NCBI GenBank assembly: GCA_045545665.1
Contig: JAZQBL010000038.1
Span: 1 to 9,622 of the forward strand
Source: RGIG7213 sp045545665
GTDB lineage: Bacteria; Bacillota; Clostridia; Oscillospirales; CAG-272
Length of the DNA: 9,622 nt
Direction: 5' to 3'
The notes below the pieces were generated by a model, which worked only from the letters and a program-made list of their open reading frames with translations, was not told the origin of the DNA and ran no database searches. Made by a program: the position numbers and the translations under genes. Within the stretch, counting starts at the first letter, position 1; the number at the start of each line of letters is the position of its first letter. Below, in pieces: positions 1 to 8,063 of this stretch.

Positions 1-32
1 AACCATATTAATTCACTAAAAAGGAGAGTAAA

Positions 33-3000
33 ATGATGAAAGTATCAAAGTTTATGAAAATGTTATCGATCGTTTTGATGGTTTTGATAACATTTCAGTC
101 GTTGCCTGTTGATGCATTGATAGACCCGTATATATCAAGCACATCAAATTCATCACTTCAAGATTCACCTACCGTTGATGCATACATAATCGGCGAAGAC
201 GAGAACAAAAGAACCGCTACAGAAAAGCATTTTCGTATGTCAGACGGTTCATATACGGTCTATACCTATGATAAAAACGTTCATTACAAAAATGATGACG
301 GTAAATGGGATGACATAGACAATACTCTTTGCGCTGACAGCAAAGACGGTGTTGAGGGGTATTCCAATAAGAAAAACTCAACAAAGATCAAATTTGCCAA
401 AAAATCGAATCAGGGTTACCTTTACGAGATCAAAGAGGGTGACTATAAGATAACAATGGGAATCTCGAAAGATACCTCTCCCGAAAAGGTTTCAGCTGAA
501 GTGGTATCTTTGGATAACGGCAATTCATCGGCACTGGAAACTTTCGATAAAAAAGCCGTTTTGAACAATATAACTTCAAAAATAAGGTATGAAAACATAT
601 TCGCGGGAGTTGATCTCGAATACACCATAAGCGGTGACTCCCTGAATAAATTTATCATAATAAACGAAAAGTGCGACACATACAGCTATAAATTTGACCT
701 CGAACTTAAAAATCTTTCCCCTAAGTTAGAGGAAGACGGTTCTATAGTTTTGTATCATTCGGAAAACGCAGGTGAACCTGTTTACGTGATACCTGCTCCG
801 TATATGTTTGACAGCGCAGAAGTATATTCCGATGATGTTCATTACACACTCACGCAGAAGAATAAGAATAAATATACTCTGGAAATAACAGCGGATGAAG
901 ATTGGCTTAACAGTTCCGAACGTGTATATCCGATAACGATAGACCCTCCGGTGTATAAGTATAAGTATAACGGAACATATGATGCATATGTTGAAGCCGG
1001 AAATCCGGATATAAACCATGGTGCCGAACGTGTCATATATGTCGGAAAAAACAAAAACGGACCGTGTTACTCGCTTTTAAAATACAGTCGTGATTTTCTT
1101 CCTGTTTTGTCTCCGTCTTCCATAATTGTAGATGCAAGTGTTTCTCTTCATCAGCTTCAGACCAATGGTATATTGCCGGATACGTCAACTGTAACCGTTG
1201 GTGCGTACGAAGTATTATCTGATTGGCAAGAATATCAGGTTACTTTGAATACCGCTCCCGAGTTCAATGAGGAAAAGGTTCTCGACTATTCCGTGGTTTC
1301 ATCAAGCACGGCAGGGAAGTACCATACGTGGAATATTACCGATCTTGTAAAACGTTGGTATGCAAGCGATACAATATACGGAATTGCGCTTGTTGATATT
1401 GCAAAAACGGGATATACATATCCTTCTGCTCGTTTTCACACTACAGAATATTACAACGTCTATGACGAAAGCGCACCTGTATTTCAAATGAATTACAGAG
1501 ATAATAAGGGACTTGAAAGCTATTGGACGACACATTCGATGAATGTATTCGGCGCAGGAACAGTATACTGCAATGATTTTTCCGGTAACGTTACGTACAC
1601 TTTGCCTTTGGTATCTACACCCGGAAATATAATGCCCCTTACTGTGGGTCTTGTTTATGACGGATATTCAGCCGGTAAATATTTTACAAGTTCCAACGAA
1701 ATACTTACTGCTGATTATACTGCGATGCAAATAGGCGCAGGATTTAAGCTGAATATAATGGAAAGCGTCGTTGTGAAAGTCATAGATGAAGGAAATGGCG
1801 ACATTACTTATCTTGTACACAACGATGCAGACGGAACAGAACATTATTACTACAAGCCCGACGGCGAATCCAAATATGTCAGCGAAGACGGATTGCCGTA
1901 TGAAATAAAGGTTACGGGAACAGTCGGCAGTTCTACTTGTACGTATACAATGACCGATAATAACGGTAACTCTAAAATATTCAATGCAGCGGGATATATG
2001 ACCGAAATGCGTGATGTCAACGGCAACAAGATCGCATTCGGTTACGACAGCGGGGGTAAACTGTATACGATATGTACTTATTCTGCTCAAAATAATGACG
2101 ATATAAACTTTGTATATTTTTCGTATTATGGCGATACTTTGATAGGGATAACTCAAGGTAATACAAGATGTGATTTTACATATTCTGAAAATACGGACGG
2201 TACGCCCAATACGCTTCAAAGTGTTGAAATATCAAAAAATAACGTAACTGACGGTATAATAGATACAATCGAGTTTTCCTACAACACAGATAAGCAGCTT
2301 ACAACTGTAAGAAACGTTGACAGTAACTATTCTGTAAGAGTTTCTTACGAAGACGGGGTATGTAAAGAATTGTCAGAACGTACTCCTTTAATAGGTCAAA
2401 GTATCCGTATGAACAGAGAAACGGATAAAGTGACGAAATTTACAATGGGCGGAAAAGATGATGTGATAGGAACATCGGACGATCTGCTCGATATATATGT
2501 ATTCGACTATTTCGGAAGAACTATCTGCACGTACACAACGGACGTAAACGAACAGACAGTATATTCGGCATCTTCCGTAGGATATAATTCGGAAGTTAAT
2601 ACAAAGAAAAATAACAAAATAAACAAATCCGGCTCGAGCGGTATGTTGAGCCGCAATATGCTTAAATATTCAAGTTTTGAAGCCGGCGCAAGCACTTTGA
2701 ACGGTTATTGGAGCCGTACTTTATCATCAAACCACTCATTTGCTTTTGATACGGCCGAAAGGTATTTAGGTGCAAAATCAGCAAAACTCACAGCTTCCGG
2801 TAACGGTGTAAGCTCGGTATATACTTCAAGTACACTTACACCCGGACAAACATATACTTTGTCCGCATACGTTAAAACCTCAAACGTTACTGGCGACGGT
2901 GCATATCTTACCGTAACGGGAACAGACACAAATGCATCAAGCCTGAAAGTAACTTCAACCGACAACGAATTTGAAAACGACTGGAAGAGATTAAGCGTTT

Positions 3001-6000
3001 CTTTCGTCGCAAATTCAAGTGACTGCACGGTAAGTCTTGTACTTTCCGCAAGCTCGGGAACAGTATACTTCGATGCTGTTCAGCTTGAAGAAGGACAGAT
3101 CGGAACGTATAACCTCATCGAAAACAGCGACTTTTCATTCGGTACACACGGTTGGACACTTCCTGCTGGAGCTTCCGTTAATGCCGATGCGGGACTCCAC
3201 GGCAATTGTATGGAAATAGTGGGTTCAACTCCTTCAAATCTCGAGGTAACACAAACGATCGACCTTAATTGTTCTGTAAACACAACGTTCATTCTTTCGG
3301 CATGGATGAAAGGCGATTCGATAGATACGTTTGCACATGATGACAGAACGTTTGAAGTAAAAGCGGAATTTGTTTATCTTACAGAAAACGGTACGCAGTA
3401 TTCGGATACGTATACAGTACACGCAAAAGCAAACTCCAATAACTCCGCAAAGCAGTTTACGTCCGAGGCGGCGGTAACACCGAAAGATATTGCAGAAGCT
3501 TGTACCGTTATCGATTACGTTAAGATAAGTCTGTCATATAACAAAAATGCAAATGAGGCATATTTTGATGATATATCGCTTATTGCAGAGCCTGCTGCAA
3601 CGTATAATTATGATGACGAAGGCAATATTAGCACGGTTCAGTCACCCGACGGAAATACACCGATATATGAATATGCATCAAACAATGTTGACTTAACATC
3701 GGTAACAAACCCCGACGGTTCATCGTATACTATTGAGTACGTTCAAAAGAACGGTGAAAGCACACACCAGGTAAGCTCGATAACCGATGCAAATAACGTT
3801 AGTGTCAATTATACCTACGACAGATACGGTAACATCACAGGCGTAGACGTTGCACACTCGAACAGCGATATCTTGATTACAACGGATTATACGTACGATT
3901 CAACAGGCAGATTTGTAACGGGTATCACGGATGCACTCGGTAATACAACGCAGTATAACTACAATACGGCAAACGGACTTCTTAATTACGTGATAGATGC
4001 AAATAACACGAAAACAAGCTATTTGTATGACATCTCTGACAGAATAACGAATGTCTTTACCGACCTTGATCTGGATAACGTAATCGACGATAATGAATCC
4101 TCTGTATCGTATGAATATGACAGCCTTGACAGACTTTCAAAGATAATATCAAAAAATACGACGTATAATTTTGCTTACGACTTGTTCGGAAACGTAAAGA
4201 CGATAACTGTCGGAGAATCCGAAACTCCCTTGGTTTCGTATGTCTACGGCTTGCGTAACGGAAAACAAAAGAGACAGACGTACGCAAACGGCGACTATAT
4301 CGCATATGAGTACGACGTCCTTGACAGAGTGGAAAAATTATGCTATAATGACAACGTAAGATATGTCATTACGTACGCAAAAGACGGTACTGTATCGCAG
4401 ATCGAGGACCTTTCTGAAAATATTACGTATAAGTATGAATATGACCGCTTGGGAAGACTTCTTACTTATCACGAAATAAGAAACGGACAGATCATTACTT
4501 CCTTCACAAACCATTATGACAGTGTCGGAAGAAATGACAAGTTCGCATATAAAAACGAAGGCTATTCCGAAAGAACGTATGAAAATACGTACAGTAATAC
4601 GGGATACCTTTTGCAGACAGAGTTTGCAGGCAATTATGTTTATGTAAGCAAGGGACTGTATTACAGAGACCTGTATCATATACATAAGTATAACGGGCAG
4701 CATAGATATAACGTTAACTTTAACTATAAATTCTTTACAAATGCTGATGGCGAAAGCAGATCTGCAAATCAGATAACAAAGCTTTATTATTCTGGCACGG
4801 GTATCAACCTTGAGTATAACTACGAGTACGATTCGCTCGGTAACATTTCAAATGCTTCCGGCGTAACGTATGCATACGATGCGTTAAATCAGCTGATTCG
4901 TGAGAATAATCCCGATACGAGCAAAACGTACGTTTATTCCTACGATACGGCAGGAAATATACTTTCTGCTAAAACGTATGCTTATACAACAGGCGCACTC
5001 GGTACACCTCTAAGTGAAGAAGTATATGCGTATACAGACGCCAACTGGGGCGATAAGCTCACCTCGTATAACGGTGTTTCATTCACCTACGATGCACAGG
5101 GAAATCCCTTAACGTATTACAACGGTGAAAATTACACCTTTACGTGGCAAAACGGCAGACAGCTCGCAAGTGCTTCAAAGGGTACAACAAACGTCGCTTA
5201 CAAATACAATTCCGACGGTATACGTTACGAAAAAACGGTAAACGGAGTTGTTCATAAGTACTACTTAAACGGCAGTACCATAACAGCCGAAACAATAGTA
5301 GATAACGGCAATGTTACATACATAGAGTATTTCTATGATACTCTCGGTGCCCATTCGTTCAGTCTTAACGGTACGATGTATTTTTACATCAAAAACCTGC
5401 AAGGCGACGTAATGCACATAGCAACTGCCGACAATACTATCGTCGCAAGCTATACATACGACGCTTGGGGCAACATAGAATCTGTAACAGGTACACTTGC
5501 AGATACGGTAGGCTCAATAAACCCCCTCCGCTACCGTGGATATTACTACGATGCCGAGACGGGGCTCTACTATGTATCCAGCCGTTATTATGATCCTGAG
5601 ATTGGGCGGTGGATTAGTCCTGAACCCAATGTTGATTATGGCGAATTTGACGAAGGCGCCGGATTGTTGGGTTACAATATATATGCTTATTGCGCTAATA
5701 ATCCTGTTATGTTTAAAGACGAAACCGGTGAAAGTATAACTTTAGCTTGTGTTTTGATTTTTGGTGGAATAGGTATGTTGTTAGGAGCGGGTCACGGGGC
5801 AGCTTCATCATACAAGAAAACAGGTCAAGTTAGTTGGAAATCAACATTAGGATGGGCATTTGTAGGTGGTATAGTAGGAGCGGCTATTGGTTATGGTGTT
5901 GGCGTAGCGATTGGAGCTTCTGGCTCGTATGTTGCTGGAAGTGGAGGAAAGGCTTTATTAAAAACTATTCAAAAAACAAAAATATCAAATAAAGGATTAT

Positions 6001-6242
6001 CAAATTGGATAAAAGAGTGTTTTCGATACCAAGGGAAAATTGGAAATGGTGGATTGTCTGATGCCATACGCTATGAGTTGAGATATAATAAGTTAGTTGG
6101 AGGAAAGTCCCACATTCAAAAAGGAATTGAGCGTGTTAAAGGCTTAAAAAGAATAATTGACAAAGGAGGATTAACCTCTTCGGAACTTGCTTTAGCCAAA
6201 AAACTTTTAGCGGATTTGGAAAGGGCTTTAAGAGGTAAATAA
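33..6242 (+). CDS. Secreted RHS/YD-repeat polymorphic toxin protein (WapA-like layout)
   Basis: A 2069-residue protein, probably a cell-surface contact-dependent toxin carrier. Residues 1-28 form a Sec signal peptide (basic start, hydrophobic core, likely cut after VDA). About 30-310 is a beta-rich region found ahead of DNRLRE domains. About 317-490 resembles a DNRLRE domain and is followed by the usual GLESYW linker. About 874-1024 and 1027-1188 are two tandem CBM4/9-like beta-sandwich modules. About 1190-1830 holds many YD repeats (for example YDRYGNITG, YEYDSLDRL, YEYDRLGRL, YTYDAWGNI), which in known Rhs proteins build a shell around the toxin. The RHS core is at 1832-1863 (RYRGYYYD, ETGLYY, RYYDPEIGRW) and ends in NNPVMFKDETG at 1889-1899, where DE replaces the common DP. 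The rest is the toxin tip. AAGGAG at 21-26 serves either ATG 33 or ATG 36. No LPXTG or S-layer anchor is visible. Its promoter lies outside the window. The family call is strong; secretion and toxicity are inferred. Confidence 0.93.
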   Translation: MMKVSKFMKMLSIVLMVLITFQSLPVDALIDPYISSTSNSSLQDSPTVDAYIIGEDENKRTATEKHFRMSDGSYTVYTYDKNVHYKNDDGKWDDIDNTLCADSKDGVEGYSNKKNSTKIKFAKKSNQGYLYEIKEGDYKITMGISKDTSPEKVSAEVVSLDNGNSSALETFDKKAVLNNITSKIRYENIFAGVDLEYTISGDSLNKFIIINEKCDTYSYKFDLELKNLSPKLEEDGSIVLYHSENAGEPVYVIPAPYMFDSAEVYSDDVHYTLTQKNKNKYTLEITADEDWLNSSERVYPITIDPPVYKYKYNGTYDAYVEAGNPDINHGAERVIYVGKNKNGPCYSLLKYSRDFLPVLSPSSIIVDASVSLHQLQTNGILPDTSTVTVGAYEVLSDWQEYQVTLNTAPEFNEEKVLDYSVVSSSTAGKYHTWNITDLVKRWYASDTIYGIALVDIAKTGYTYPSARFHTTEYYNVYDESAPVFQMNYRDNKGLESYWTTHSMNVFGAGTVYCNDFSGNVTYTLPLVSTPGNIMPLTVGLVYDGYSAGKYFTSSNEILTADYTAMQIGAGFKLNIMESVVVKVIDEGNGDITYLVHNDADGTEHYYYKPDGESKYVSEDGLPYEIKVTGTVGSSTCTYTMTDNNGNSKIFNAAGYMTEMRDVNGNKIAFGYDSGGKLYTICTYSAQNNDDINFVYFSYYGDTLIGITQGNTRCDFTYSENTDGTPNTLQSVEISKNNVTDGIIDTIEFSYNTDKQLTTVRNVDSNYSVRVSYEDGVCKELSERTPLIGQSIRMNRETDKVTKFTMGGKDDVIGTSDDLLDIYVFDYFGRTICTYTTDVNEQTVYSASSVGYNSEVNTKKNNKINKSGSSGMLSRNMLKYSSFEAGASTLNGYWSRTLSSNHSFAFDTAERYLGAKSAKLTASGNGVSSVYTSSTLTPGQTYTLSAYVKTSNVTGDGAYLTVTGTDTNASSLKVTSTDNEFENDWKRLSVSFVANSSDCTVSLVLSASSGTVYFDAVQLEEGQIGTYNLIENSDFSFGTHGWTLPAGASVNADAGLHGNCMEIVGSTPSNLEVTQTIDLNCSVNTTFILSAWMKGDSIDTFAHDDRTFEVKAEFVYLTENGTQYSDTYTVHAKANSNNSAKQFTSEAAVTPKDIAEACTVIDYVKISLSYNKNANEAYFDDISLIAEPAATYNYDDEGNISTVQSPDGNTPIYEYASNNVDLTSVTNPDGSSYTIEYVQKNGESTHQVSSITDANNVSVNYTYDRYGNITGVDVAHSNSDILITTDYTYDSTGRFVTGITDALGNTTQYNYNTANGLLNYVIDANNTKTSYLYDISDRITNVFTDLDLDNVIDDNESSVSYEYDSLDRLSKIISKNTTYNFAYDLFGNVKTITVGESETPLVSYVYGLRNGKQKRQTYANGDYIAYEYDVLDRVEKLCYNDNVRYVITYAKDGTVSQIEDLSENITYKYEYDRLGRLLTYHEIRNGQIITSFTNHYDSVGRNDKFAYKNEGYSERTYENTYSNTGYLLQTEFAGNYVYVSKGLYYRDLYHIHKYNGQHRYNVNFNYKFFTNADGESRSANQITKLYYSGTGINLEYNYEYDSLGNISNASGVTYAYDALNQLIRENNPDTSKTYVYSYDTAGNILSAKTYAYTTGALGTPLSEEVYAYTDANWGDKLTSYNGVSFTYDAQGNPLTYYNGENYTFTWQNGRQLASASKGTTNVAYKYNSDGIRYEKTVNGVVHKYYLNGSTITAETIVDNGNVTYIEYFYDTLGAHSFSLNGTMYFYIKNLQGDVMHIATADNTIVASYTYDAWGNIESVTGTLADTVGSINPLRYRGYYYDAETGLYYVSSRYYDPEIGRWISPEPNVDYGEFDEGAGLLGYNIYAYCANNPVMFKDETGESITLACVLIFGGIGMLLGAGHGAASSYKKTGQVSWKSTLGWAFVGGIVGAAIGYGVGVAIGASGSYVAGSGGKALLKTIQKTKISNKGLSNWIKECFRYQGKIGNGGLSDAIRYELRYNKLVGGKSHIQKGIERVKGLKRIIDKGGLTSSELALAKKLLADLERALRGK
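5736..6242 (+). other. Variable C-terminal toxin tip of the RHS protein (residues 1902-2069)
   Basis: This is the part after the RHS core, about 168 residues. Residues 1902-1967 contain two Gly/Ala-rich hydrophobic segments separated by a basic turn (SYKKTGQ), a helical-hairpin type often seen just before toxin domains and possibly helping membrane passage. About 1985-2069 is a basic, mostly helical domain with SNWIKE (1990-1995), AIRYEL (2011-2016), GGKSHIQKG (2023-2031) and GLKRIID (2037-2043), ending in GK. The layout AIRxEL, then His, then GLKR, then a Leu-rich helix recalls tips named polymorphic toxin type 28, but this is from memory and tentative. The target molecule is unknown; H2027 and E2015 are the most obvious candidate functional residues. 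Codon use is more A/T-ending (many TTA and GGA codons) than in the RHS body. Confidence 0.7.
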
Positions 6243-6246
6243 GTGT

Positions 6247-6588
6247 ATGAAAATAAGTGTTGTTAATAAACTTGTTCAATGTTTTCCAAAACTAAAAGGA
6301 GACATTGAAAACCATCTGGAGGACTTTCACGAAATATATTTACATTTAATATTTGGTGATATTTTTAATCCTTATCTCTTAAATTTATTAGATGATCCTC
6401 AAGCTAATCGACTTGAATTAAAAAAAGCAAGTGAGTTGATTGAGTATATGTCAAATTTAGATATCAGTATACAAGAAGTTGTTGTAACTACTGTATTAGA
6501 GCGCTTGTTGGACGAACGAGAGAAGTTTACTTTTTTTAATGAAATTGCAGGAGAACATACATGTCAATTTATCGAGGAGTTAAAATAG
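6247..6588 (+). CDS. Putative immunity protein for the RHS toxin tip
   Basis: A 113-residue cytosolic protein without signal peptide or membrane segment. It has roughly twice as many Asp/Glu as Lys/Arg, a typical charge for an inhibitor of a basic toxin. It starts four bases after the RHS stop codon, so the two are almost certainly co-transcribed and translationally coupled. The only ribosome site is a weak AGAGG at 6231-6235, inside the last RHS codons. It looks all-helical, with an N-terminal LVQCFPKLKGDIE segment, a FGDIFNPYLLNLL segment and a central ELIEYMSNLD helix. This arrangement recalls the DUF7674 group of small proteins, some of which sit in immunity positions; that match is from memory and not certain. 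The immunity role is inferred from position, size and charge. Its A/T-rich codon use matches the toxin tip rather than the RHS body. Confidence 0.75.
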   Translation: MKISVVNKLVQCFPKLKGDIENHLEDFHEIYLHLIFGDIFNPYLLNLLDDPQANRLELKKASELIEYMSNLDISIQEVVVTTVLERLLDEREKFTFFNEIAGEHTCQFIEELK

Positions 6589-6599
6589 CTCTTTACAAA

Positions 6600-7061
6600 G
6601 TTTTACATCTTAGCAAGCATCGCCTTTTGGGGACAAAAGGCAGTTTATTGGGATAATCCCAAGCCCTTAAAGGTTTCAGGAATTTTCCTGACAAGTCTGC
6701 GTTTGGGTGACCAAAGGCGGTGCTTGCCTGTACATAACAATTCAATTCCTCGATTGTAGATTCTGCTAATATTACGGTTACAAAATTGCCTTTAAGCGAG
6801 GAAACAGTTCAGTTAATCGGTTTCCCCTAACTGTTTTCTCACAAAAAGGCATCGTGGAGTTCAATATAGTTAAGCTGTTGTGGCACCTTGTATTGCTTAA
6901 AATTTATGATCATCTTTCTTGTTTCTCGTATTGCCAACTGCCTTATTACGGGACAGGCGGTCGGCAATACGGTAAAGAAAGTATCTCTTAATGTCTACAG
7001 CAAAATCGGTGATTAAAACCACACCGTGCGTATTACAACGGCTAAAGCTATATCGTAAAAC
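6600..7061 (+). ncRNA. Candidate large multi-stem structured noncoding RNA, class unknown
   Basis: No convincing ORF is present, but complementary segments are unusually dense. Stems found by eye: closing stem 6600-6606/7055-7061 (7 bp); P1 6613-6630/6711-6727 (17 pairs, one bulged T at the 3' end, one G-T pair 6620/6720); inside P1, 6636-6643/6697-6704 (7 of 8), 6648-6652/6658-6662 and 6676-6681/6686-6691; P5 6787-6793/6845-6851 (7 bp) stacked outside P6 6798-6809/6829-6840 (12 pairs, one G-T); P8 6870-6875/6895-6900; P7 6914-6920/6975-6981, continuing as 6927-6935/6963-6971 (9 bp) and 6938-6943/6955-6960; and 7007-7011/7022-7026. Three stems contain pairs that are G-U only on the + strand, favouring this direction. 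A terminator-type hairpin follows at 7079-7121. I see no convincing promoter, so it may be transcribed with the toxin operon. Size and branching recall large ornate RNAs such as ROOL or OLE, but I cannot assign a class. A decayed mobile element is the main alternative. Confidence 0.5.
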
Positions 7062-7078
7062 AAACAACAGAATATTTT

Positions 7079-7121
7079 AAGGGCATCGCAAAATGATATC
7101 AAATCATTCTGCGATGCCCTT
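7079..7121. terminator. Strong hairpin, probable bidirectional terminator
   Basis: Perfect 12-bp outer stem (7079-7090/7110-7121) and 6-bp inner stem (7092-7097/7103-7108) with a 5-nt loop, separated by the pair 7091/7109. That pair is an A-C mismatch on the + strand but a G-U pair on the - strand, so the hairpin is continuous for transcripts coming from the repressor gene. On the + strand it is followed by the U-rich TTATTTGTT, on the - strand by the poorer TTAAAATATT. It sits between convergent units (the toxin/structured-RNA side and the repressor), where a two-way terminator makes sense. Confidence 0.8.
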
Positions 7122-7171
7122 ATTTGTTGCCTGTTTTAATAAGTGAAATGAGTACAAAAACGCCTATGTGA

Positions 7172-7882
7172 TTATTCTTCAACCACACCAATAACTCTTC
7201 CGCAGCAATAAACGCTGTCATTGTCTGTAAGTTTTATGGGTTTATATGACTTATTATGAGATATCAGGCATTTGTCTCCGTATTCCTTGATAAATGCTTC
7301 GCCATTGACAATAAATATTCCTATATCACCTTTGTCGAGTGCAGAGCATTTCTCTATAAACACTTTGTCTCCGCTATGAAATGTCGGTGCCATACTGTCA
7401 CCGCTTATCGGTATCACATAATCGGCATATTCAGCTTCCGGAGTTTCCTTTACCCAAATTTCGTCAGGCATTTCTGTTTCAAGAAAATTACCCGTACCTG
7501 CTGATGCAGGATAATTATAAAAGTCAAACTTTATTAAACGCACCCTTTGTTTTTTGGGCTGATAAGAAATCATTCTATCGTGCTCAATATCTAAAACAGA
7601 ATCAACAGCATTTTTCCCAAATGTATCAAGAAATCTGTATTTGCGAATCATTGCCATCTCACCAATCGAAGGATACTCACCTGATATATTAAACAAAGCG
7701 TCGGGTGTTATTTGCAGTGCTTGACATAATCTCGGTATTTTGTCTATAGAAGGTCGAGAAGTTCCGCTTTCCCAGTTATTAATAACTGTGCCTGTTTTTT
7801 CTCCGGTCAGTTTAGCAAGTTGGACTTGTGTAAGACCTTGAGCCATACGTGCCTCCCTGATTTTCTCTCCAATTAGTTTCAT
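7172..7882 (-). CDS. XRE-family S24 self-cleaving repressor (LexA/HdiR-like)
   Basis: A 236-residue DNA-binding repressor. Residues 5-63 are an XRE/Cro-type helix-turn-helix domain (GEKIREARMAQGLTQVQLA, then NNWESGTSRPS). A linker follows, then an S24 peptidase domain from about 118 to 236. All self-cleavage elements are present: an Ala-Gly bond at 128-129 (SAGTG), the nucleophile Ser163 in GDSMAP, and the general-base Lys199 in AFIKEY. In LexA, UmuD and HdiR relatives, activated RecA stimulates this cleavage and inactivates the repressor. The start at 7882 is chosen because GGAGGAAA lies just upstream on the - strand; a longer reading from 7942 would begin inside the -35 box of the gene's own promoter. 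The gene is divergent from the translesion polymerase, its probable main target. Repression of that promoter and of its own is inferred from the half-sites in the shared intergenic region. This is not the canonical housekeeping LexA, whose helix-turn-helix differs. Confidence 0.93.
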   Translation of the reverse strand: MKLIGEKIREARMAQGLTQVQLAKLTGEKTGTVINNWESGTSRPSIDKIPRLCQALQITPDALFNISGEYPSIGEMAMIRKYRFLDTFGKNAVDSVLDIEHDRMISYQPKKQRVRLIKFDFYNYPASAGTGNFLETEMPDEIWVKETPEAEYADYVIPISGDSMAPTFHSGDKVFIEKCSALDKGDIGIFIVNGEAFIKEYGDKCLISHNKSYKPIKLTDNDSVYCCGRVIGVVEE

Positions 7883-7913
7883 ATAAATATTTCCTCCATG
7901 GTACTGTAAACAC

Positions 7914-7942
7914 ATTATAACACACGTAATTTGGAATGTCAA
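7914..7942 (-). promoter_or_regulatory. Repressor promoter, perfect sigma-A consensus
   Basis: On the - strand, TTGACA (7942-7937), a 17-bp spacer and TATAAT (7919-7914), with an extended -10 TGT directly before the -10 box. The start site is expected near 7907, leaving a leader of about 25 nt that holds the GGAGG site of the repressor. One TTGGA half-site (7931-7935, + strand reading) lies in the spacer, so the gene may repress itself. Confidence 0.88.
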
Positions 7943-7974
7943 TAAAAAAAGTCAAATAAATTGGATAAAACCTA

Positions 7975-8003
7975 TTGACAAATCAATAAGTTTGGAGTAT
8001 TAT
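7975..8003 (+). promoter_or_regulatory. Translesion polymerase promoter, near-consensus sigma-A
   Basis: TTGACA at 7975-7980, a 17-bp spacer and TATTAT at 7998-8003. The start site is expected near 8010, giving a leader of roughly 54 nt before the polymerase start codon. A basal promoter this strong would need tight repression, which fits the inverted repeat lying over the -10 box and start site. No classical Firmicutes LexA (DinR) box of the GAAC-N4-GTTC type was seen here. Confidence 0.85.
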
Positions 8004-8017
8004 ATGGACTATTCCAA
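7992..8017. promoter_or_regulatory. Candidate operator: TTGGA/TCCAA inverted repeat over the polymerase start site
   Basis: TTGGAGTA (7992-7999), a 10-bp centre and TATTCCAA (8010-8017) form an inverted repeat matching at 7 of 8 arm positions. It covers the end of the spacer, the -10 box and the expected start site, an ideal place to block RNA polymerase. Further TTGGA half-sites in the same orientation begin at 7931 and 7961, spaced 30-31 bp, about three helical turns. Binding by the neighbouring S24 repressor is inferred. Confidence 0.5.
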
Positions 8018-8063
8018 GAAAAATGAACAAATTAAAGGTTGAAGAGCGAAAAAAGGATAAAAA

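Noticed and set aside
1668..2219. 183-codon - strand ORF inside the RHS gene
   Set aside because: Shadow frame opposite a clear repeat protein; Ile/Arg/Cys-rich composition without domain character.
6561..6656. A 31-codon + strand reading frame (MSIYRGVKIALYKV...) overlapping the immunity gene end and entering the structured region
   Set aside because: No good ribosome site, no recognisable similarity, and it runs straight through the P1 arm; most likely chance.
6600..7121. Group II intron, retron or CRISPR explanation for the hairpin-rich gap
   Set aside because: No reverse transcriptase or Cas gene, no recognisable domain V hairpin, and no direct repeats with regular spacers.
7256..7692. 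+ strand ORFs of 82 and 103 codons opposite the repressor
   Set aside because: Antisense shadows of a well-supported gene, without family features.
7883..7942. Longer N-terminus for the S24 repressor, starting at 7942
   Set aside because: The start would overlap the -35 box of a perfect promoter, the extra 20 residues do not match the XRE domain, and a strong GGAGG site fits the start at 7882.
8004..8042. 12-codon ORF (MDYSKKNEQIKG) in the polymerase leader
   Set aside because: Its ATG directly follows the -10 box and lies upstream of the expected start site, so it would not be transcribed.
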